Origin: Prochlorococcus sp. AG-402-K14 | Lineage (GTDB): Bacteria; Cyanobacteriota; Cyanobacteriia; PCC-6307; Cyanobiaceae | Length of the DNA: 64,000 nucleotides | Assembly: GCA_003216815.1 (NCBI GenBank) | Contig: QCIG01000002.1 | Coordinates: 50,676 to 114,675 of the forward strand | Direction of reading: 5' to 3' | Shown here: piece after piece, positions 1 to 10,547 of the stretch | Position numbering within the stretch: position 1 is the first letter of the stretch | Layout of the letters: every line of letters starts with the position of its first letter | The notes under the pieces: model-generated | Databases searched by the model: none | Seen by the model: the letters and a program-made list of their open reading frames with translations, nothing else | Told to the model about the DNA's origin: nothing | Made by a program: the position numbers and the translations under genes

Positions 1-1
1 C

Positions 2-220
2 TTGCTTTTTGATTATGCAAATAGTATTGAAGATCTATGTGATCAACTTTCTGTTCAAATAATTGAAGAACCCAAAATGCCTAATAAGAGTAATTATATT
101 AAAGGCGTCGGATCTTTAGAAGTTTCTGAAGATGTAAGAAATGAAATGAATGAATACTGTGGCAATGAGGTTCGGAAATATAAATTCCTACCTCTCGATA
201 TTATTAGAGACTTCTCCTGA
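2..220 (+). CDS. hypothetical small protein (TTG start in track; may be the 3' part of a longer gene cut by the window edge)
   Basis: ORF track; begins at window edge. Confidence 0.4.
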   Translation: MLFDYANSIEDLCDQLSVQIIEEPKMPNKSNYIKGVGSLEVSEDVRNEMNEYCGNEVRKYKFLPLDIIRDFS

Positions 221-386
221 ATTAAGGTTTTAATGATCTAAAAATTTTTTTAAGTTTAATATTCAATAGAATTTCAACCAATTAATTAGTCAGAGCTGTA
301 ATCAAAACAAATAAGATTAGACAAAGCAATGACAAAAGTCAGAATAGACAATAATATATAAAATAGAATGTATAGAGATTGAAAAA

Positions 387-998
387 ATGATGATTCAGCT
401 GCTCAGAAAGAAAACTAATCGAGCATTTCCTCCTAGTGAAAGGCTTAAATTTGCGTTAATTCAGAAATTTAATCTAAGAGATGGAGATAAAGTAAATGGG
501 TTTACTTTGATTGAATTAATAGTTGTTGTAATGATCATTGGAATTCTCTCTTCTATAGCTGTACCTCAGTTCTTATCCTCCGCTGATAAGGCTAAGCAAA
601 AAGAGGCGAGTCTTTTAATGGGTTCTTATTTAAAAGCTGCTCAATCTTATTACACGGAATACAGCAGTGTCCCAGTAAACGCAGGAGGTATCAAAAATTA
701 TGTTTCAGTAACTCAATGTCCAAGTAGTGGAGGCGCTTCTGCTTGTAAAAGTGCCACCCCAAGTGTAGTGAGTGATAATTCTTACCAGTGGTTTTCACCC
801 TCGGGCAATTACAGAATCCTTATGGAAAGGAATGCTCAACGTTTTCGAATAATGTCTTATCCACATGGTGGTTCATATGCCAATACAGGATATGGAGTTA
901 AAGCTTGTTTCAACCCCGCGACTGGAGGAGCAAAAGTTTTTGAGAATACTGGAACAGCTCAGCAAGGTCAGAGAAATATGGCATGGCCAAATTGTTAA
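387..998 (+). CDS. type IV prepilin (major pilin-like, PilA/GspG-like)
   Basis: Prepilin motif G^FTLIELIVVVMIIGILSSIAVPQF preceded by a long charged leader; located in the pilus gene cluster. Confidence 0.85.
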   Translation: MMIQLLRKKTNRAFPPSERLKFALIQKFNLRDGDKVNGFTLIELIVVVMIIGILSSIAVPQFLSSADKAKQKEASLLMGSYLKAAQSYYTEYSSVPVNAGGIKNYVSVTQCPSSGGASACKSATPSVVSDNSYQWFSPSGNYRILMERNAQRFRIMSYPHGGSYANTGYGVKACFNPATGGAKVFENTGTAQQGQRNMAWPNC

Positions 999-1023
999 GA
1001 GAAGATATGAATTTATTGTTTAA

Positions 1024-3165
1024 TTGATGGAGAAGAAACCTCTAGTTAGAGTTAATGAGTTATTTTTGGATGAATCAAGTGGATTTGCTATATCACAAAT
1101 ATTAGTCTTAGGAATAGGTTTGGCAGTTATAACTAGCGGAATATTATCTGCTGCTTTGCTAGGTCTAAAAGAATCAAAAATAAGTAGACAAGAACTCATG
1201 GCTAAAACAGCTTCTGAGTCTGGTGTGACTACTTTTAGGGCACTCTTAAATGATAATGGTGATAGTCTATTTTATTATTTTTGGTTGACTAAAAACTGCT
1301 CAATTAATGCCATTGAATGTCCTACTAATATATTAAATTCAACCATTGCAAATCCATCAAATCAGTTCTGGGAAGATAAAGATTGGTGTAATGGTAATCA
1401 AAATTGCAAAGGAAGAAGAGTCGCTCCATTATGTAATTATGAAAGGAAAATAGGTTGGAATAGAACTACAAATTATTTCAAAACACTTCTTGATGGGACC
1501 CCCGACAAAATTGGATATGATCTTCTTGGAGCAAAAAAGGAATTTAATCAGTTTTATGATATTAAATCTACAGAATTTACTGGCTCAGAGGATTATGGAA
1601 TAACTTCAATATTATTAGAAGGAATTAATAAACCAATTTCTCAAAATGAAAAAACTGCATCGAATAAACTAAGAGTTAATTTCCAAGTTAATAAAAAAAT
1701 TCCTTTATCAGGGTTCGCTTTTTTGAGTATTGGTGAGAACGTAGACGATGATGAGGATTCATTATTTTTGGGTAATTTAAATATATACGGTGATAATGGA
1801 TCATCTCCTAAAGGCTCAATAATTTGGAGGAGGAATTTAGACGATAACTTTTCAGATTGTGCATCTTTCAGACAACAGGCCAAATCAAACAACTCAAATT
1901 TTCCAAGAAAAGGGAATGGTGGAATTTGGGTACAGCCACTAAAAATGCCTAAAGAACCATCACTTGGTGGAATTAAGGATATTGGTATTCTGATTTGCAC
2001 TCCTGAAGTAATAAATAGAAGAGGAACTGCATGCAAATTAAATAACTTCCAAGAAAAAAAAACAAGAAATTATTTAATACATTCTATTTTTGCTAGTAGT
2101 CCAGGCTCAAGATTTGAGGTGTCAACATCTGACGATTCCATCGTAAACTTGAAGATTCTTGGTGATATCGATATAAGTAATGGAGGTATTTTTTGTCACA
2201 GAGACAAATCATCTAAATGTGGCAGCGGGAATCCAAATAATTTAAATATCTTCTTTAGTCCACACTCTGATAATAGTGCTTCGAATTATAATAAATTAGT
2301 ATGTCATCGGAATGGAAATGGCGGAGTAAAATTAAAGAATATTCATACCATAAGTTCATTAAATACAAAATATTTACCTGCAAATAGTTTTAATATTGAT
2401 AATACAAATAATGAAAAGTTTAATGCTTTTATATATGCACCTAGTAATACCTTCATCTCAATAATGCCTGAAAACAAGTTAGTACAAACTGTCAATACCA
2501 ATAGAAATAGTGTCTTAGGATCAATGGTCGTAACTACAAGAGGAGTAAAAGGATGGATCAATGAAACAAGAGGTGGAAGATGGGAAGATAAAATGACTAA
2601 TTTATTTGTAACATCCAATAATAAATTGATACCTTCAGAGAATGGAGGAGTTACAGGTTCAATAGATACTTCATTTAAAAATCAAGATATAATAGCAATG
2701 GGTACTAAGAATGAATATCCAAAGAATAATCTTATAAAGGATGTAATTCTTGCCTATAATAGAGAAAATAAAAATTATTCACTTTTTGGATTTGAAAAGC
2801 AAAGATCGAACCAAGCTAATGATTCGAGTTCACAACGCTCATTGCCCGTAAATAAAGGTATTATAAAAAGAAATCCAGTAATTAATTTAGGAACCAATCT
2901 GAATACTAGTCTAGCGATATATTGGTTAAACTTTTATAATATTAGATTATCAATAAGGCCAACTATATCTAATAGAGATTTTTCTGGTGCTGCTTGGGTG
3001 AAAAATCTATGTTTTGACAATAGAGGAAAGAAAAGATGGTATTTCAGTGAGAAATTTTATGATCAATTTAATAAGCAGCCTAAGGAAAAGATGAAATTTG
3101 GCGTTGGATATTATAGAGGCCAGTCAATATTATTATGGGATACTTTAAGAGATTTCAGATCATGA
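1024..3165 (+). CDS. large PilX-like pilus-associated protein with N-terminal hydrophobic helix
   Basis: N-terminal ESSGFAISQILVLGIGLAVITSGILSAALLGL; position between prepilin genes; ends with ATGA overlap into next gene. Confidence 0.5.
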   Translation: MMEKKPLVRVNELFLDESSGFAISQILVLGIGLAVITSGILSAALLGLKESKISRQELMAKTASESGVTTFRALLNDNGDSLFYYFWLTKNCSINAIECPTNILNSTIANPSNQFWEDKDWCNGNQNCKGRRVAPLCNYERKIGWNRTTNYFKTLLDGTPDKIGYDLLGAKKEFNQFYDIKSTEFTGSEDYGITSILLEGINKPISQNEKTASNKLRVNFQVNKKIPLSGFAFLSIGENVDDDEDSLFLGNLNIYGDNGSSPKGSIIWRRNLDDNFSDCASFRQQAKSNNSNFPRKGNGGIWVQPLKMPKEPSLGGIKDIGILICTPEVINRRGTACKLNNFQEKKTRNYLIHSIFASSPGSRFEVSTSDDSIVNLKILGDIDISNGGIFCHRDKSSKCGSGNPNNLNIFFSPHSDNSASNYNKLVCHRNGNGGVKLKNIHTISSLNTKYLPANSFNIDNTNNEKFNAFIYAPSNTFISIMPENKLVQTVNTNRNSVLGSMVVTTRGVKGWINETRGGRWEDKMTNLFVTSNNKLIPSENGGVTGSIDTSFKNQDIIAMGTKNEYPKNNLIKDVILAYNRENKNYSLFGFEKQRSNQANDSSSQRSLPVNKGIIKRNPVINLGTNLNTSLAIYWLNFYNIRLSIRPTISNRDFSGAAWVKNLCFDNRGKKRWYFSEKFYDQFNKQPKEKMKFGVGYYRGQSILLWDTLRDFRS

Positions 3166-3749
3166 TTTATTTTGACTTTAAAAGATATTTCTCTTTAAAT
3201 AAGTTCGAAAAGGGCTTTGGATTGGTTGATTCAATTCTTAGTATAATGATGCTTGGAACTTTATTAACATATAGTGTTTACTTTGCATCAAAAAGAGCTG
3301 GTGTTACTAGTAAATCAAATATTACTCGAGCAATAAATAAGGAAATTCATAGAGATATAGAGAGGCTAAAGTCAGATTTATGGAATATTTATTATGATAG
3401 AAATAGTAAAGGATATAATAATAAAACAAGTAATGGAAAAATAGATTGTTATGATATGAAAGCTACTATAACTAAATTAGATAATTGGAGAAGAGGTAAT
3501 AATAGTAAATCAAATTTAATTCAATCATGGACTCCATCTAAAAGCTCAAATAAAGTATTTACAGGAGTACCTGTTAAAATTACTAGACAATTAATTACAT
3601 CTAGACCATTGAATATAACCTATACAGGTATTAATAAAAGTATAGCAAATATTACTTATAGAGTTGAATGGGGAGGGAATAATATTCAATGGTTAAGTGT
3701 TGCTTTGGGAAGTGAGGCTCATAGTTGGTGTCCTCAGATGAGTTATTAA
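3162..3749 (+). CDS. pseudopilin-like protein
   Basis: N-terminal EKGFGLVDSILSIMMLGTLLTYSVYFASKR; likely start ATG at 3162 overlapping the previous stop. Confidence 0.6.
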   Translation: MIYFDFKRYFSLNKFEKGFGLVDSILSIMMLGTLLTYSVYFASKRAGVTSKSNITRAINKEIHRDIERLKSDLWNIYYDRNSKGYNNKTSNGKIDCYDMKATITKLDNWRRGNNSKSNLIQSWTPSKSSNKVFTGVPVKITRQLITSRPLNITYTGINKSIANITYRVEWGGNNIQWLSVALGSEAHSWCPQMSY

Positions 3750-4382
3750 ATGAAAATAAATTCCAAAGAAGGTTTTACAATAATAGAACTAATAGTAGTT
3801 ATTTTTTTAATTAGTTTTTTTTCTGCCTTAGGCGTACCTTCAATATTAAATTGGAAAAGAAATCAAAATGTAAATGCATATTCAAGAGAATTAAGCGAAT
3901 TTATTAGGTTAGTTAGAAAAGATTCTAGAAGATGGGGGGCGAGTTGTGATTTAAAAGTAAAACAATTAAGCTTTAATGCAGAGGGTAAAGGATTTGTTGT
4001 TCAATGTGATTATGGCAATGCTTTAAAAACTAATATTAATTGTGAGCGTGATATCTATTTGTCAAAACTTAATTCAAATAAAGAATGCAGGCTTAATTAC
4101 TTAGTCCCATCTATTAATAAAAAAAATAATATCTTTCAAGTTGTAAGTGATAGTTTTAGTACAACTCCAAATGGGAGGATAAGTAATGATGATTCAATTA
4201 TTATTGTAGTCGGGTCTATTTTTTATAATCAAGGTTCCAAACAGTTAAACTGTTTAAAAGTTACATCTCCAAGTGGACATGTTAAGCAAGGTAAATTCTC
4301 AAGAATAATAGTTTCAAATAATATTTATAGAAGTCAAATAGATAATAGAATTGATAAAAGACAATGTATTTTTAGGAGTTAA
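3750..4382 (+). CDS. pseudopilin (GspH/FimT-like)
   Basis: KEGFTIIELIVVIFLISFFSALGVPSILNW prepilin motif, RKDSRRWG region. Confidence 0.75.
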   Translation: MKINSKEGFTIIELIVVIFLISFFSALGVPSILNWKRNQNVNAYSRELSEFIRLVRKDSRRWGASCDLKVKQLSFNAEGKGFVVQCDYGNALKTNINCERDIYLSKLNSNKECRLNYLVPSINKKNNIFQVVSDSFSTTPNGRISNDDSIIIVVGSIFYNQGSKQLNCLKVTSPSGHVKQGKFSRIIVSNNIYRSQIDNRIDKRQCIFRS

Positions 4383-4386
4383 ATAA

Positions 4387-5874
4387 ATGGATATTAGAGT
4401 AGAGAAAGGTTTTACACTTGCTGAATTAATAGTAACAAGTGCTATTTCTACCTCTGTTATTATTGGTGGTTTTGCCTTAGTACAAGTGTTAATGCAGACG
4501 AGTGAATTAGAAGAAAGAAGTCTAACAACGACAGGTAATGTAGAAGATGCTCTTGATTTTATAATGGATGAAGTTAATAGAGGGAAAAAAATAATAGAAA
4601 ACCAATCAGATATAAAAAATAATAATCCTATATGTTCAATTCCAAATGGTAAATTTTTATTTGGAATAAAATTACCTGGACAAGCTTTATCAAACAAAGA
4701 TTATACTAATAAAGATATTGATTCTAAAACCGGTAAGTTTAATTTATCAAAAGTTGAATGTCCTATTGTTTATTATTTAAGGAATCATACTTCTCAAGAA
4801 AAGAAAGGTTTTACCTTGTTAAGATATGGACCACAATTAACAAAAAAAGGTTTTTATGAATCCCCTTCATCAAAAAACTATAAAAGTAGTTCTTTGCTCG
4901 AGGGTATTCTTAACTCTAACCAAGAAAATGAAAATTTAATTTGTCCTCCTAATTGGAAATCTGTAAATAAAATTGAAGGATTTCAATATTGTTTGGATAA
5001 AAATAATAAAGCAATCGAAATACTTATTGGTGTTGATGATTTACTTAATCAACGTCAAAAAACAAATGTGATTTCATCCTTTGGAGGGTTTACAAGAATT
5101 CAGGATGAGGGTTTGATAAATATGAATCCAGGAGACGTTAAAGAAGGCAAAATCCCCCCTTGTTTTGGTGGACCTTGTAACTGGATGGGTGTTGGAATAA
5201 AATCCAATAAGATTACATTTATGATTGATAAATCAGGCTCAATGTATAAATATTTTAGGCATTGGAAATGCGATAAGACAAAATATGGTTGGAGAAGTTG
5301 CAGAACAGTTTATCCAAGAATTCAAGGGCAAGGGTTATTTGATGCAGCTAGATCAAACCTAAGGCAACAAGTAGTTAAATTACCAACAAGAGATGAAGTT
5401 AACAAATTAAATCAACAATATAATAGTAATTTCGAGTATGTATATTTACAAATAATTGCTTTCAATCATATAAATTACCCTCTTTTCAGTTCTGGTCCGA
5501 AAATTTTAACTCATGCTACAAAAGCTCAAGCACTTAGATGGATTGACCAGTTACGACCAGGAGGAGGAACTAATCCTTGGAATGGTTTATGTTCATCTTT
5601 ACAAGACGATAAAAATGTTGGTCAAGTCATACTACTCTCTGATGGTATGCCCAATAGGTATTCTGGTTATTGTGCCGGTAAATATGGAAAATATTCAGAT
5701 GTAATTAATGAATTTAATAGGAATATAAGAAGCAAAAAACCATCAGGTGAATTAATAATAGATTCCATCTCATTCTTTCATGATTTTTGTAACTCCAACA
5801 ATAATATTTGGGGGAGAAATTGGTTGGGTAATATTTCATCAGGCAATCAAAGTGAATGTACTCCTGTTAATTAG
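4387..5874 (+). CDS. prepilin-like protein with C-terminal von Willebrand factor A domain
   Basis: N-terminal KGFTLAELIVTSAISTSVIIGGFALVQV prepilin motif; C-terminal FMIDKSGSM (MIDAS DxSxS), GGGTNPWNGL and VILLSDGMPN VWA signatures. Confidence 0.75.
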   Translation: MDIRVEKGFTLAELIVTSAISTSVIIGGFALVQVLMQTSELEERSLTTTGNVEDALDFIMDEVNRGKKIIENQSDIKNNNPICSIPNGKFLFGIKLPGQALSNKDYTNKDIDSKTGKFNLSKVECPIVYYLRNHTSQEKKGFTLLRYGPQLTKKGFYESPSSKNYKSSSLLEGILNSNQENENLICPPNWKSVNKIEGFQYCLDKNNKAIEILIGVDDLLNQRQKTNVISSFGGFTRIQDEGLINMNPGDVKEGKIPPCFGGPCNWMGVGIKSNKITFMIDKSGSMYKYFRHWKCDKTKYGWRSCRTVYPRIQGQGLFDAARSNLRQQVVKLPTRDEVNKLNQQYNSNFEYVYLQIIAFNHINYPLFSSGPKILTHATKAQALRWIDQLRPGGGTNPWNGLCSSLQDDKNVGQVILLSDGMPNRYSGYCAGKYGKYSDVINEFNRNIRSKKPSGELIIDSISFFHDFCNSNNNIWGRNWLGNISSGNQSECTPVN

Positions 5875-5934
5875 ACTTTCTCATTTTTATATTATTTATT
5901 AGTTCAATATTATTAAAAGTTACTTATTCGAAGA

Positions 5935-7740
5935 TTAAATATTTTCATCATTGGTCTCTTTAATTATATTAGGAGTAACTAATATTACCAATTCTCTTTT
6001 TTCTTTACTTATTTCTTTTTTCTTAAATAATCTTCCTAGAAGAGGTAAATCTCCAAGCAAAGGTGTCTTCCACAACTTTTCTACTTCCGTATCTTGCAGA
6101 ACACCAGTTAAAATAAGGGTATCATTATTTTTAACTCTAATAGAACCTGTGTCGACTTTCCTGGTACTTAATAAATTAATCATCGGACAACCTGGAATCT
6201 CAACTTGATTAGATACACCTGTGATTTCTGGTGAAATTGTAAAAGTAATAAATTCGTTATTATCTATCCCTAGTATTCTTGCACCTAGCTTTACACCCAC
6301 TAAACCATATTCGACTGTGCATACACTACTTCCTTCTTCAGTTGAAGCATTTACAGGGACTTTATCTCCAACTTCGACATACCCATCATTCCCAAATTCT
6401 CTTCCTATTTCGCCATCACCAGCAGGACCAGAATATTCACTAAGAATAAGAGTTGGATTAGCTAAGACTTGTGCGGTGCCTTTTTTTAATTGTAGCTCTA
6501 ATTGGGTAACAAATTGCTTTGGCCATGCTAACCCTGGGTTTGAGATTGGATTGCCAAAATTAGGAGCATTATTACCAATTATAGATTTCAATATACCTTG
6601 ATCATTAACAATAAAAGTCTTACCTGTTCGAACTGCAAAGTCATTACTAAAAGAATTATCTTTGGTAACTCTTAAATCAATTATTTGAACATTAAGTGCA
6701 ACTTGCTGCTGTCTTTTGTCAAGATCTTTTAGGAAATTTTGAGCAAGTTCAACTAATCTCGGTTCACCTACCAATGTTATAGTTTGGAGCCTCTCATCAG
6801 TAGTTGCAAAAAGTCCTAAAAGTGGACCTATCGTTGCTCCATAAACCTTAACTGAGGTTTGAGATTGCTCTGTGGTTGTTGAACTATTTGATGCTCCTTC
6901 AACAGCTTCTGCTTGTGTAGCTCCTTCCGTAACAGAAGTATTAATAGTATATGTTTTTGTCACACTCGCTCCAAGATTTGCTAGATAATCTGCAGCTGAA
7001 CTAGAACTTATTTGATTCAAATTAAAAACAAATGATTTTCTTTCTTTAAAAATTGTATTTCTCACATCAGGTCCCACATAAAGAATACCTTCCTCAAATT
7101 TTGCCTGTAAGCCACTAGCCAATAAAACAGCATTAAGTGCTTTTGAATAACTTATATTATTTAAGGATATAGTTAATAATCTAGGAGAGTCTGCGTTTTG
7201 TTCGCTAGCTTCAGGTAAAGAATCTATATCTGTTAATTCAGAACCTTCTAAAGCCTCTAAATCCAATGGCTGAAACTGGTTAGAATCCTGATCAAATGAA
7301 CTTATAACTTGATTTGATCCCTGAGAATTAAAAGTAGGTTCTTGATTAACCCAAACAAAATCATAACCACCTATTTTTGCAATTTTCTGAAGGATAGTTT
7401 TCGCGGAAACTTGCCTGAAAATTAAAGTAATTTTGGGTCCATTAATATTTAATAAATTTGGATTGTATATAGATTTTTGGTTGTAGTCATCCTTAAGGGA
7501 ATCAAGTGATGCAATCAATTTACTATGATTTAAATAAATAGAACTTTCATTAAAGGATTCTAGATTACCTATATTTTTATGAGATCTAGATATATTGAGA
7601 AAACTTTTTAGAGAATAATCCAGTTTATTTAAGTGCTTTCTATCTTCATAAAAAGAATCAAAATCATATGAATTTACTGATATGGGAGCTAGAGAAAATA
7701 GGCAACCAAAAATAGCGGAAATATAGTTTCTATTAGTCAC
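5935..7740 (-). CDS. pilQ: type IV pilus secretin PilQ/GspD
   Basis: Secretin C-terminal domain (KKGTAQVLANPTLILSE..., TRKVDTGSIRVKNNDTLILTGVLQDTEVEKLWKTPLLGDLPLLGRLFK). Confidence 0.9.
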   Translation of the reverse strand: MTNRNYISAIFGCLFSLAPISVNSYDFDSFYEDRKHLNKLDYSLKSFLNISRSHKNIGNLESFNESSIYLNHSKLIASLDSLKDDYNQKSIYNPNLLNINGPKITLIFRQVSAKTILQKIAKIGGYDFVWVNQEPTFNSQGSNQVISSFDQDSNQFQPLDLEALEGSELTDIDSLPEASEQNADSPRLLTISLNNISYSKALNAVLLASGLQAKFEEGILYVGPDVRNTIFKERKSFVFNLNQISSSSAADYLANLGASVTKTYTINTSVTEGATQAEAVEGASNSSTTTEQSQTSVKVYGATIGPLLGLFATTDERLQTITLVGEPRLVELAQNFLKDLDKRQQQVALNVQIIDLRVTKDNSFSNDFAVRTGKTFIVNDQGILKSIIGNNAPNFGNPISNPGLAWPKQFVTQLELQLKKGTAQVLANPTLILSEYSGPAGDGEIGREFGNDGYVEVGDKVPVNASTEEGSSVCTVEYGLVGVKLGARILGIDNNEFITFTISPEITGVSNQVEIPGCPMINLLSTRKVDTGSIRVKNNDTLILTGVLQDTEVEKLWKTPLLGDLPLLGRLFKKKEISKEKRELVILVTPNIIKETNDENI

Positions 7741-7804
7741 GAAACGTTAATACAGTGTTTATATATTAAATATTTTAATATAGTTTTTTGATAATTAATA
7801 GATA

Positions 7805-8674
7805 TCATTGTTCTTTTGTAGGAATATTAATTATAAATTTAGAATTCATATATCCTTGTTTTGAACTTTCTGATTCACTTCCTTGATAAGAAGAAGCACC
7901 TATATTAATACATGTAGGTATTATCGTGATTTTATATGACTGTAAAAGTCTTATGAATTTTATAGTGTTAAAATATTCTGATTTAAGGCTTATCTCTAAA
8001 TAATTATTTATAAAATTAAGTTCTTTTGGAGGAAGATTATCCTGAGGAAAAGAATTAGCTTCCTCAGAATTAGAAAACCCATCATTATTGTATTCATTTG
8101 AATAGTTCTGATCTTCAGTCATTATAAAATTATTGTTATTATCTAAGTTGTTATAAGTTAAACCTAGAGTATTTTGTTCGTCCTCATTTAAAGCTCTACA
8201 TATAGAAAAAGGATCTTCATTAATTTTCATTAAAGATAAAATCTCAACATCAGATTTCAATGCAACATCTGAAATTATGCGATTAATTAATATAAGTTGG
8301 TTCTTCTCTAGAATAGTTTCCTTTAAACTAGAGAAGGGAGTTTCTATCTTCTTAATTAATTTAACTAACTTATCTCTTTCAATCGTTAAATCTGCTATTT
8401 GGTTAAAATGATCTTCATAAAGGTTGGCCTTTCTATTTAGTTTTATCAAATTAGCTATGCTTGGATATAAAAATAAATAAGAGAACAATAAAAAGCTTAA
8501 TCCACCAATTAAAAAGGGGAATGATTTATTCTTATGTATTGATTTGAGGTCATCTAATTTAAAATTTTGAATATCCTCTAATTTTATATCATTTAATTTT
8601 TTTAATAATTGACTAATATCAATAGAATTAAGATCTGAATAGATTTTTTTTAGTTTTATTTTGATGTTAGACAT
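7805..8674 (-). CDS. PilO-like pilus assembly protein
   Basis: Single N-terminal TM helix plus coiled coil; order in operon upstream of pilQ. Confidence 0.6.
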   Translation of the reverse strand: MSNIKIKLKKIYSDLNSIDISQLLKKLNDIKLEDIQNFKLDDLKSIHKNKSFPFLIGGLSFLLFSYLFLYPSIANLIKLNRKANLYEDHFNQIADLTIERDKLVKLIKKIETPFSSLKETILEKNQLILINRIISDVALKSDVEILSLMKINEDPFSICRALNEDEQNTLGLTYNNLDNNNNFIMTEDQNYSNEYNNDGFSNSEEANSFPQDNLPPKELNFINNYLEISLKSEYFNTIKFIRLLQSYKITIIPTCINIGASSYQGSESESSKQGYMNSKFIINIPTKEQ

Positions 8675-9384
8675 TAATTCAATAAAGCTCCAATTTTTTT
8701 GTATTCACTAAGTTTTATTAGCAATCCATTTGCTGAAGATTCAGCATATAGGGACATTTTATTTTTTAGGCTCAATGATTTTAATGATCCTTTGATTTCC
8801 GCTTTGAAAACAGATTTCTTAGCCTTATTATCCTCTGAAGAGCTTTCTTCATTGAATATCTCATTAATTGCAATAGTTTCTATGCTTATTAATGGTGATT
8901 CAATTAATAAAGTTACCATTTTATTTAAAAAATCTAAATTTGGGGAATCAGCAATAATTTTATATGCATATTGATCTATGATAATTTCATTTATAGAGAT
9001 TTTCTCGGGAATTGCATTTTGTAAATAAAAAGCAAAGAGATAAACTGGTGCACGTTCGGTATAAAAAATTTCAAAAGAATTGTATTGCGATTTTATTTCA
9101 TCTTTCTTTTTAATTGCTTTGTTAATCTGGTAATTTAAAATATTAAATTCATAATGAGAATTTTCAAATCTACTAATTTTATTTTTAGGAATTAAAGTAA
9201 ATATGTTTATTGAACCGAATATTATTATTCCAATTAAACTAGGAACCAAGATAATGGGATTATTTATTATATAATTCCCAAATAATTTATAATTATTTGA
9301 TTTATTTTGCTTTATTTTTAAACTTATAGAAGGACTAATCCATTCTTTAAGGTTGCCATCTTTAAATGCAAAGTTATATTTCAT
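8674..9384 (-). CDS. PilN-like pilus assembly protein
   Basis: Single TM, coiled-coil, operon position; overlaps neighbours by a few nt. Confidence 0.6.
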   Translation of the reverse strand: MKYNFAFKDGNLKEWISPSISLKIKQNKSNNYKLFGNYIINNPIILVPSLIGIIIFGSINIFTLIPKNKISRFENSHYEFNILNYQINKAIKKKDEIKSQYNSFEIFYTERAPVYLFAFYLQNAIPEKISINEIIIDQYAYKIIADSPNLDFLNKMVTLLIESPLISIETIAINEIFNEESSSEDNKAKKSVFKAEIKGSLKSLSLKNKMSLYAESSANGLLIKLSEYKKIGALLN

Positions 9385-10547
9385 AATTTAGAAATATTTA
9401 AAATTAAGTTTGTAACTAAGATCTTTGAATCGAGGGATTGATTGATATTGCTTATATTTTTAATATTACTTTTATTGGTTTTGGAATTGTTAAAATCTTT
9501 AATTTCATCAGCTTTAAAAAATGGGGAAGGAATGTCTATATTCCTGTTTAAAATCAATGAATCTAATCCTTGACCAAAAACAATAATATTACTAACCTTA
9601 TCGTAATTATTCTCTTTCTCAATTATATTTATTGATGTTTTTAATCTATCAAAAAAATCATTTATTGAACTTTTCTCATCTTTATTGCAATATAGTATGG
9701 AGCCATAAGGAAGTTTATATGATTTAATTGCATTATGTTTATCGGTCATTATTAATTGAATTGAATTTGATTCAATATCTGCAAGTATAAAACTTTCATC
9801 TATATAAGTATCTTTTATCTCATCATATAAATGAAGTGAAGGGAAAGTTATACCAATTACTGGTAGATTAATAATTTCTAATGAATTTATCCATCCATTA
9901 ATTAGTTTTTTACTTGAGAATACAATTCTATTAAATGAATTTTTCTTATATTTAATGTTATTTATATCTGAATATGTATCATATGGTAAAAAAGGTGTAT
10001 TTGCTTTTATTTCTAACTCAGTTGGCTTGCTATTCCCTGACCTTGACACAAGTGAAATTATTGAAAATATTGAAGAAGGGAGAATTAACAATATTGGATT
10101 AGAATTAGTGTTCAATATGTTTAGCATATCTAATATTATTTGTGATAACTCTTTTGGATTCTCAACCTGATCTTTGCCTATCAGGTATCCAGGTATTGGA
10201 ATCTCAACAGATCCATTAATTATATTAGTGTTCCCCCCTCTTGTAATTGATAATATTGTGAGAACTTGATCTAAGTAAAATATTACTGTTATATGATCAC
10301 TATGTTTATCTGAGTTATTCTTTCGCTTGAAAAATGGAAATTGTTTTATTGTTTTAGCAAATTTATTTACATATTTTATTTGATTACCTTTCTTTTGGTT
10401 CTTCTTTGTATTTAGCATGCTTGGTAATTTTATTTTTTTTATTGATGATTGGTTTGTATTTTTAGTAGTCAGTTTAAATTTAATTCTATTTATTAGAATT
10501 AAATTAGGGCATATTCTTTTTATTGTTTCTTTAATACTTATCATCAT
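9381..10547 (-). CDS. PilM-like actin-fold pilus assembly protein
   Basis: Operon position upstream of pilN-like; NSIQLIMTDKHNAIKSYKLPYGS and IIVFGQGLDSLI regions consistent with PilM-like fold. Confidence 0.55.
   Translation of the reverse strand: MMISIKETIKRICPNLILINRIKFKLTTKNTNQSSIKKIKLPSMLNTKKNQKKGNQIKYVNKFAKTIKQFPFFKRKNNSDKHSDHITVIFYLDQVLTILSITRGGNTNIINGSVEIPIPGYLIGKDQVENPKELSQIILDMLNILNTNSNPILLILPSSIFSIISLVSRSGNSKPTELEIKANTPFLPYDTYSDINNIKYKKNSFNRIVFSSKKLINGWINSLEIINLPVIGITFPSLHLYDEIKDTYIDESFILADIESNSIQLIMTDKHNAIKSYKLPYGSILYCNKDEKSSINDFFDRLKTSINIIEKENNYDKVSNIIVFGQGLDSLILNRNIDIPSPFFKADEIKDFNNSKTNKSNIKNISNINQSLDSKILVTNLILNISKL

Noticed and set aside
5951-6601. Antisense ORFs (also 1641-2036, 8699-8974, 14111-14494, 40928-41614, 57917-58141 and others)
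   Set aside because: They lie opposite well-supported genes and have no recognisable domains; typical spurious ORFs in AT-rich DNA.
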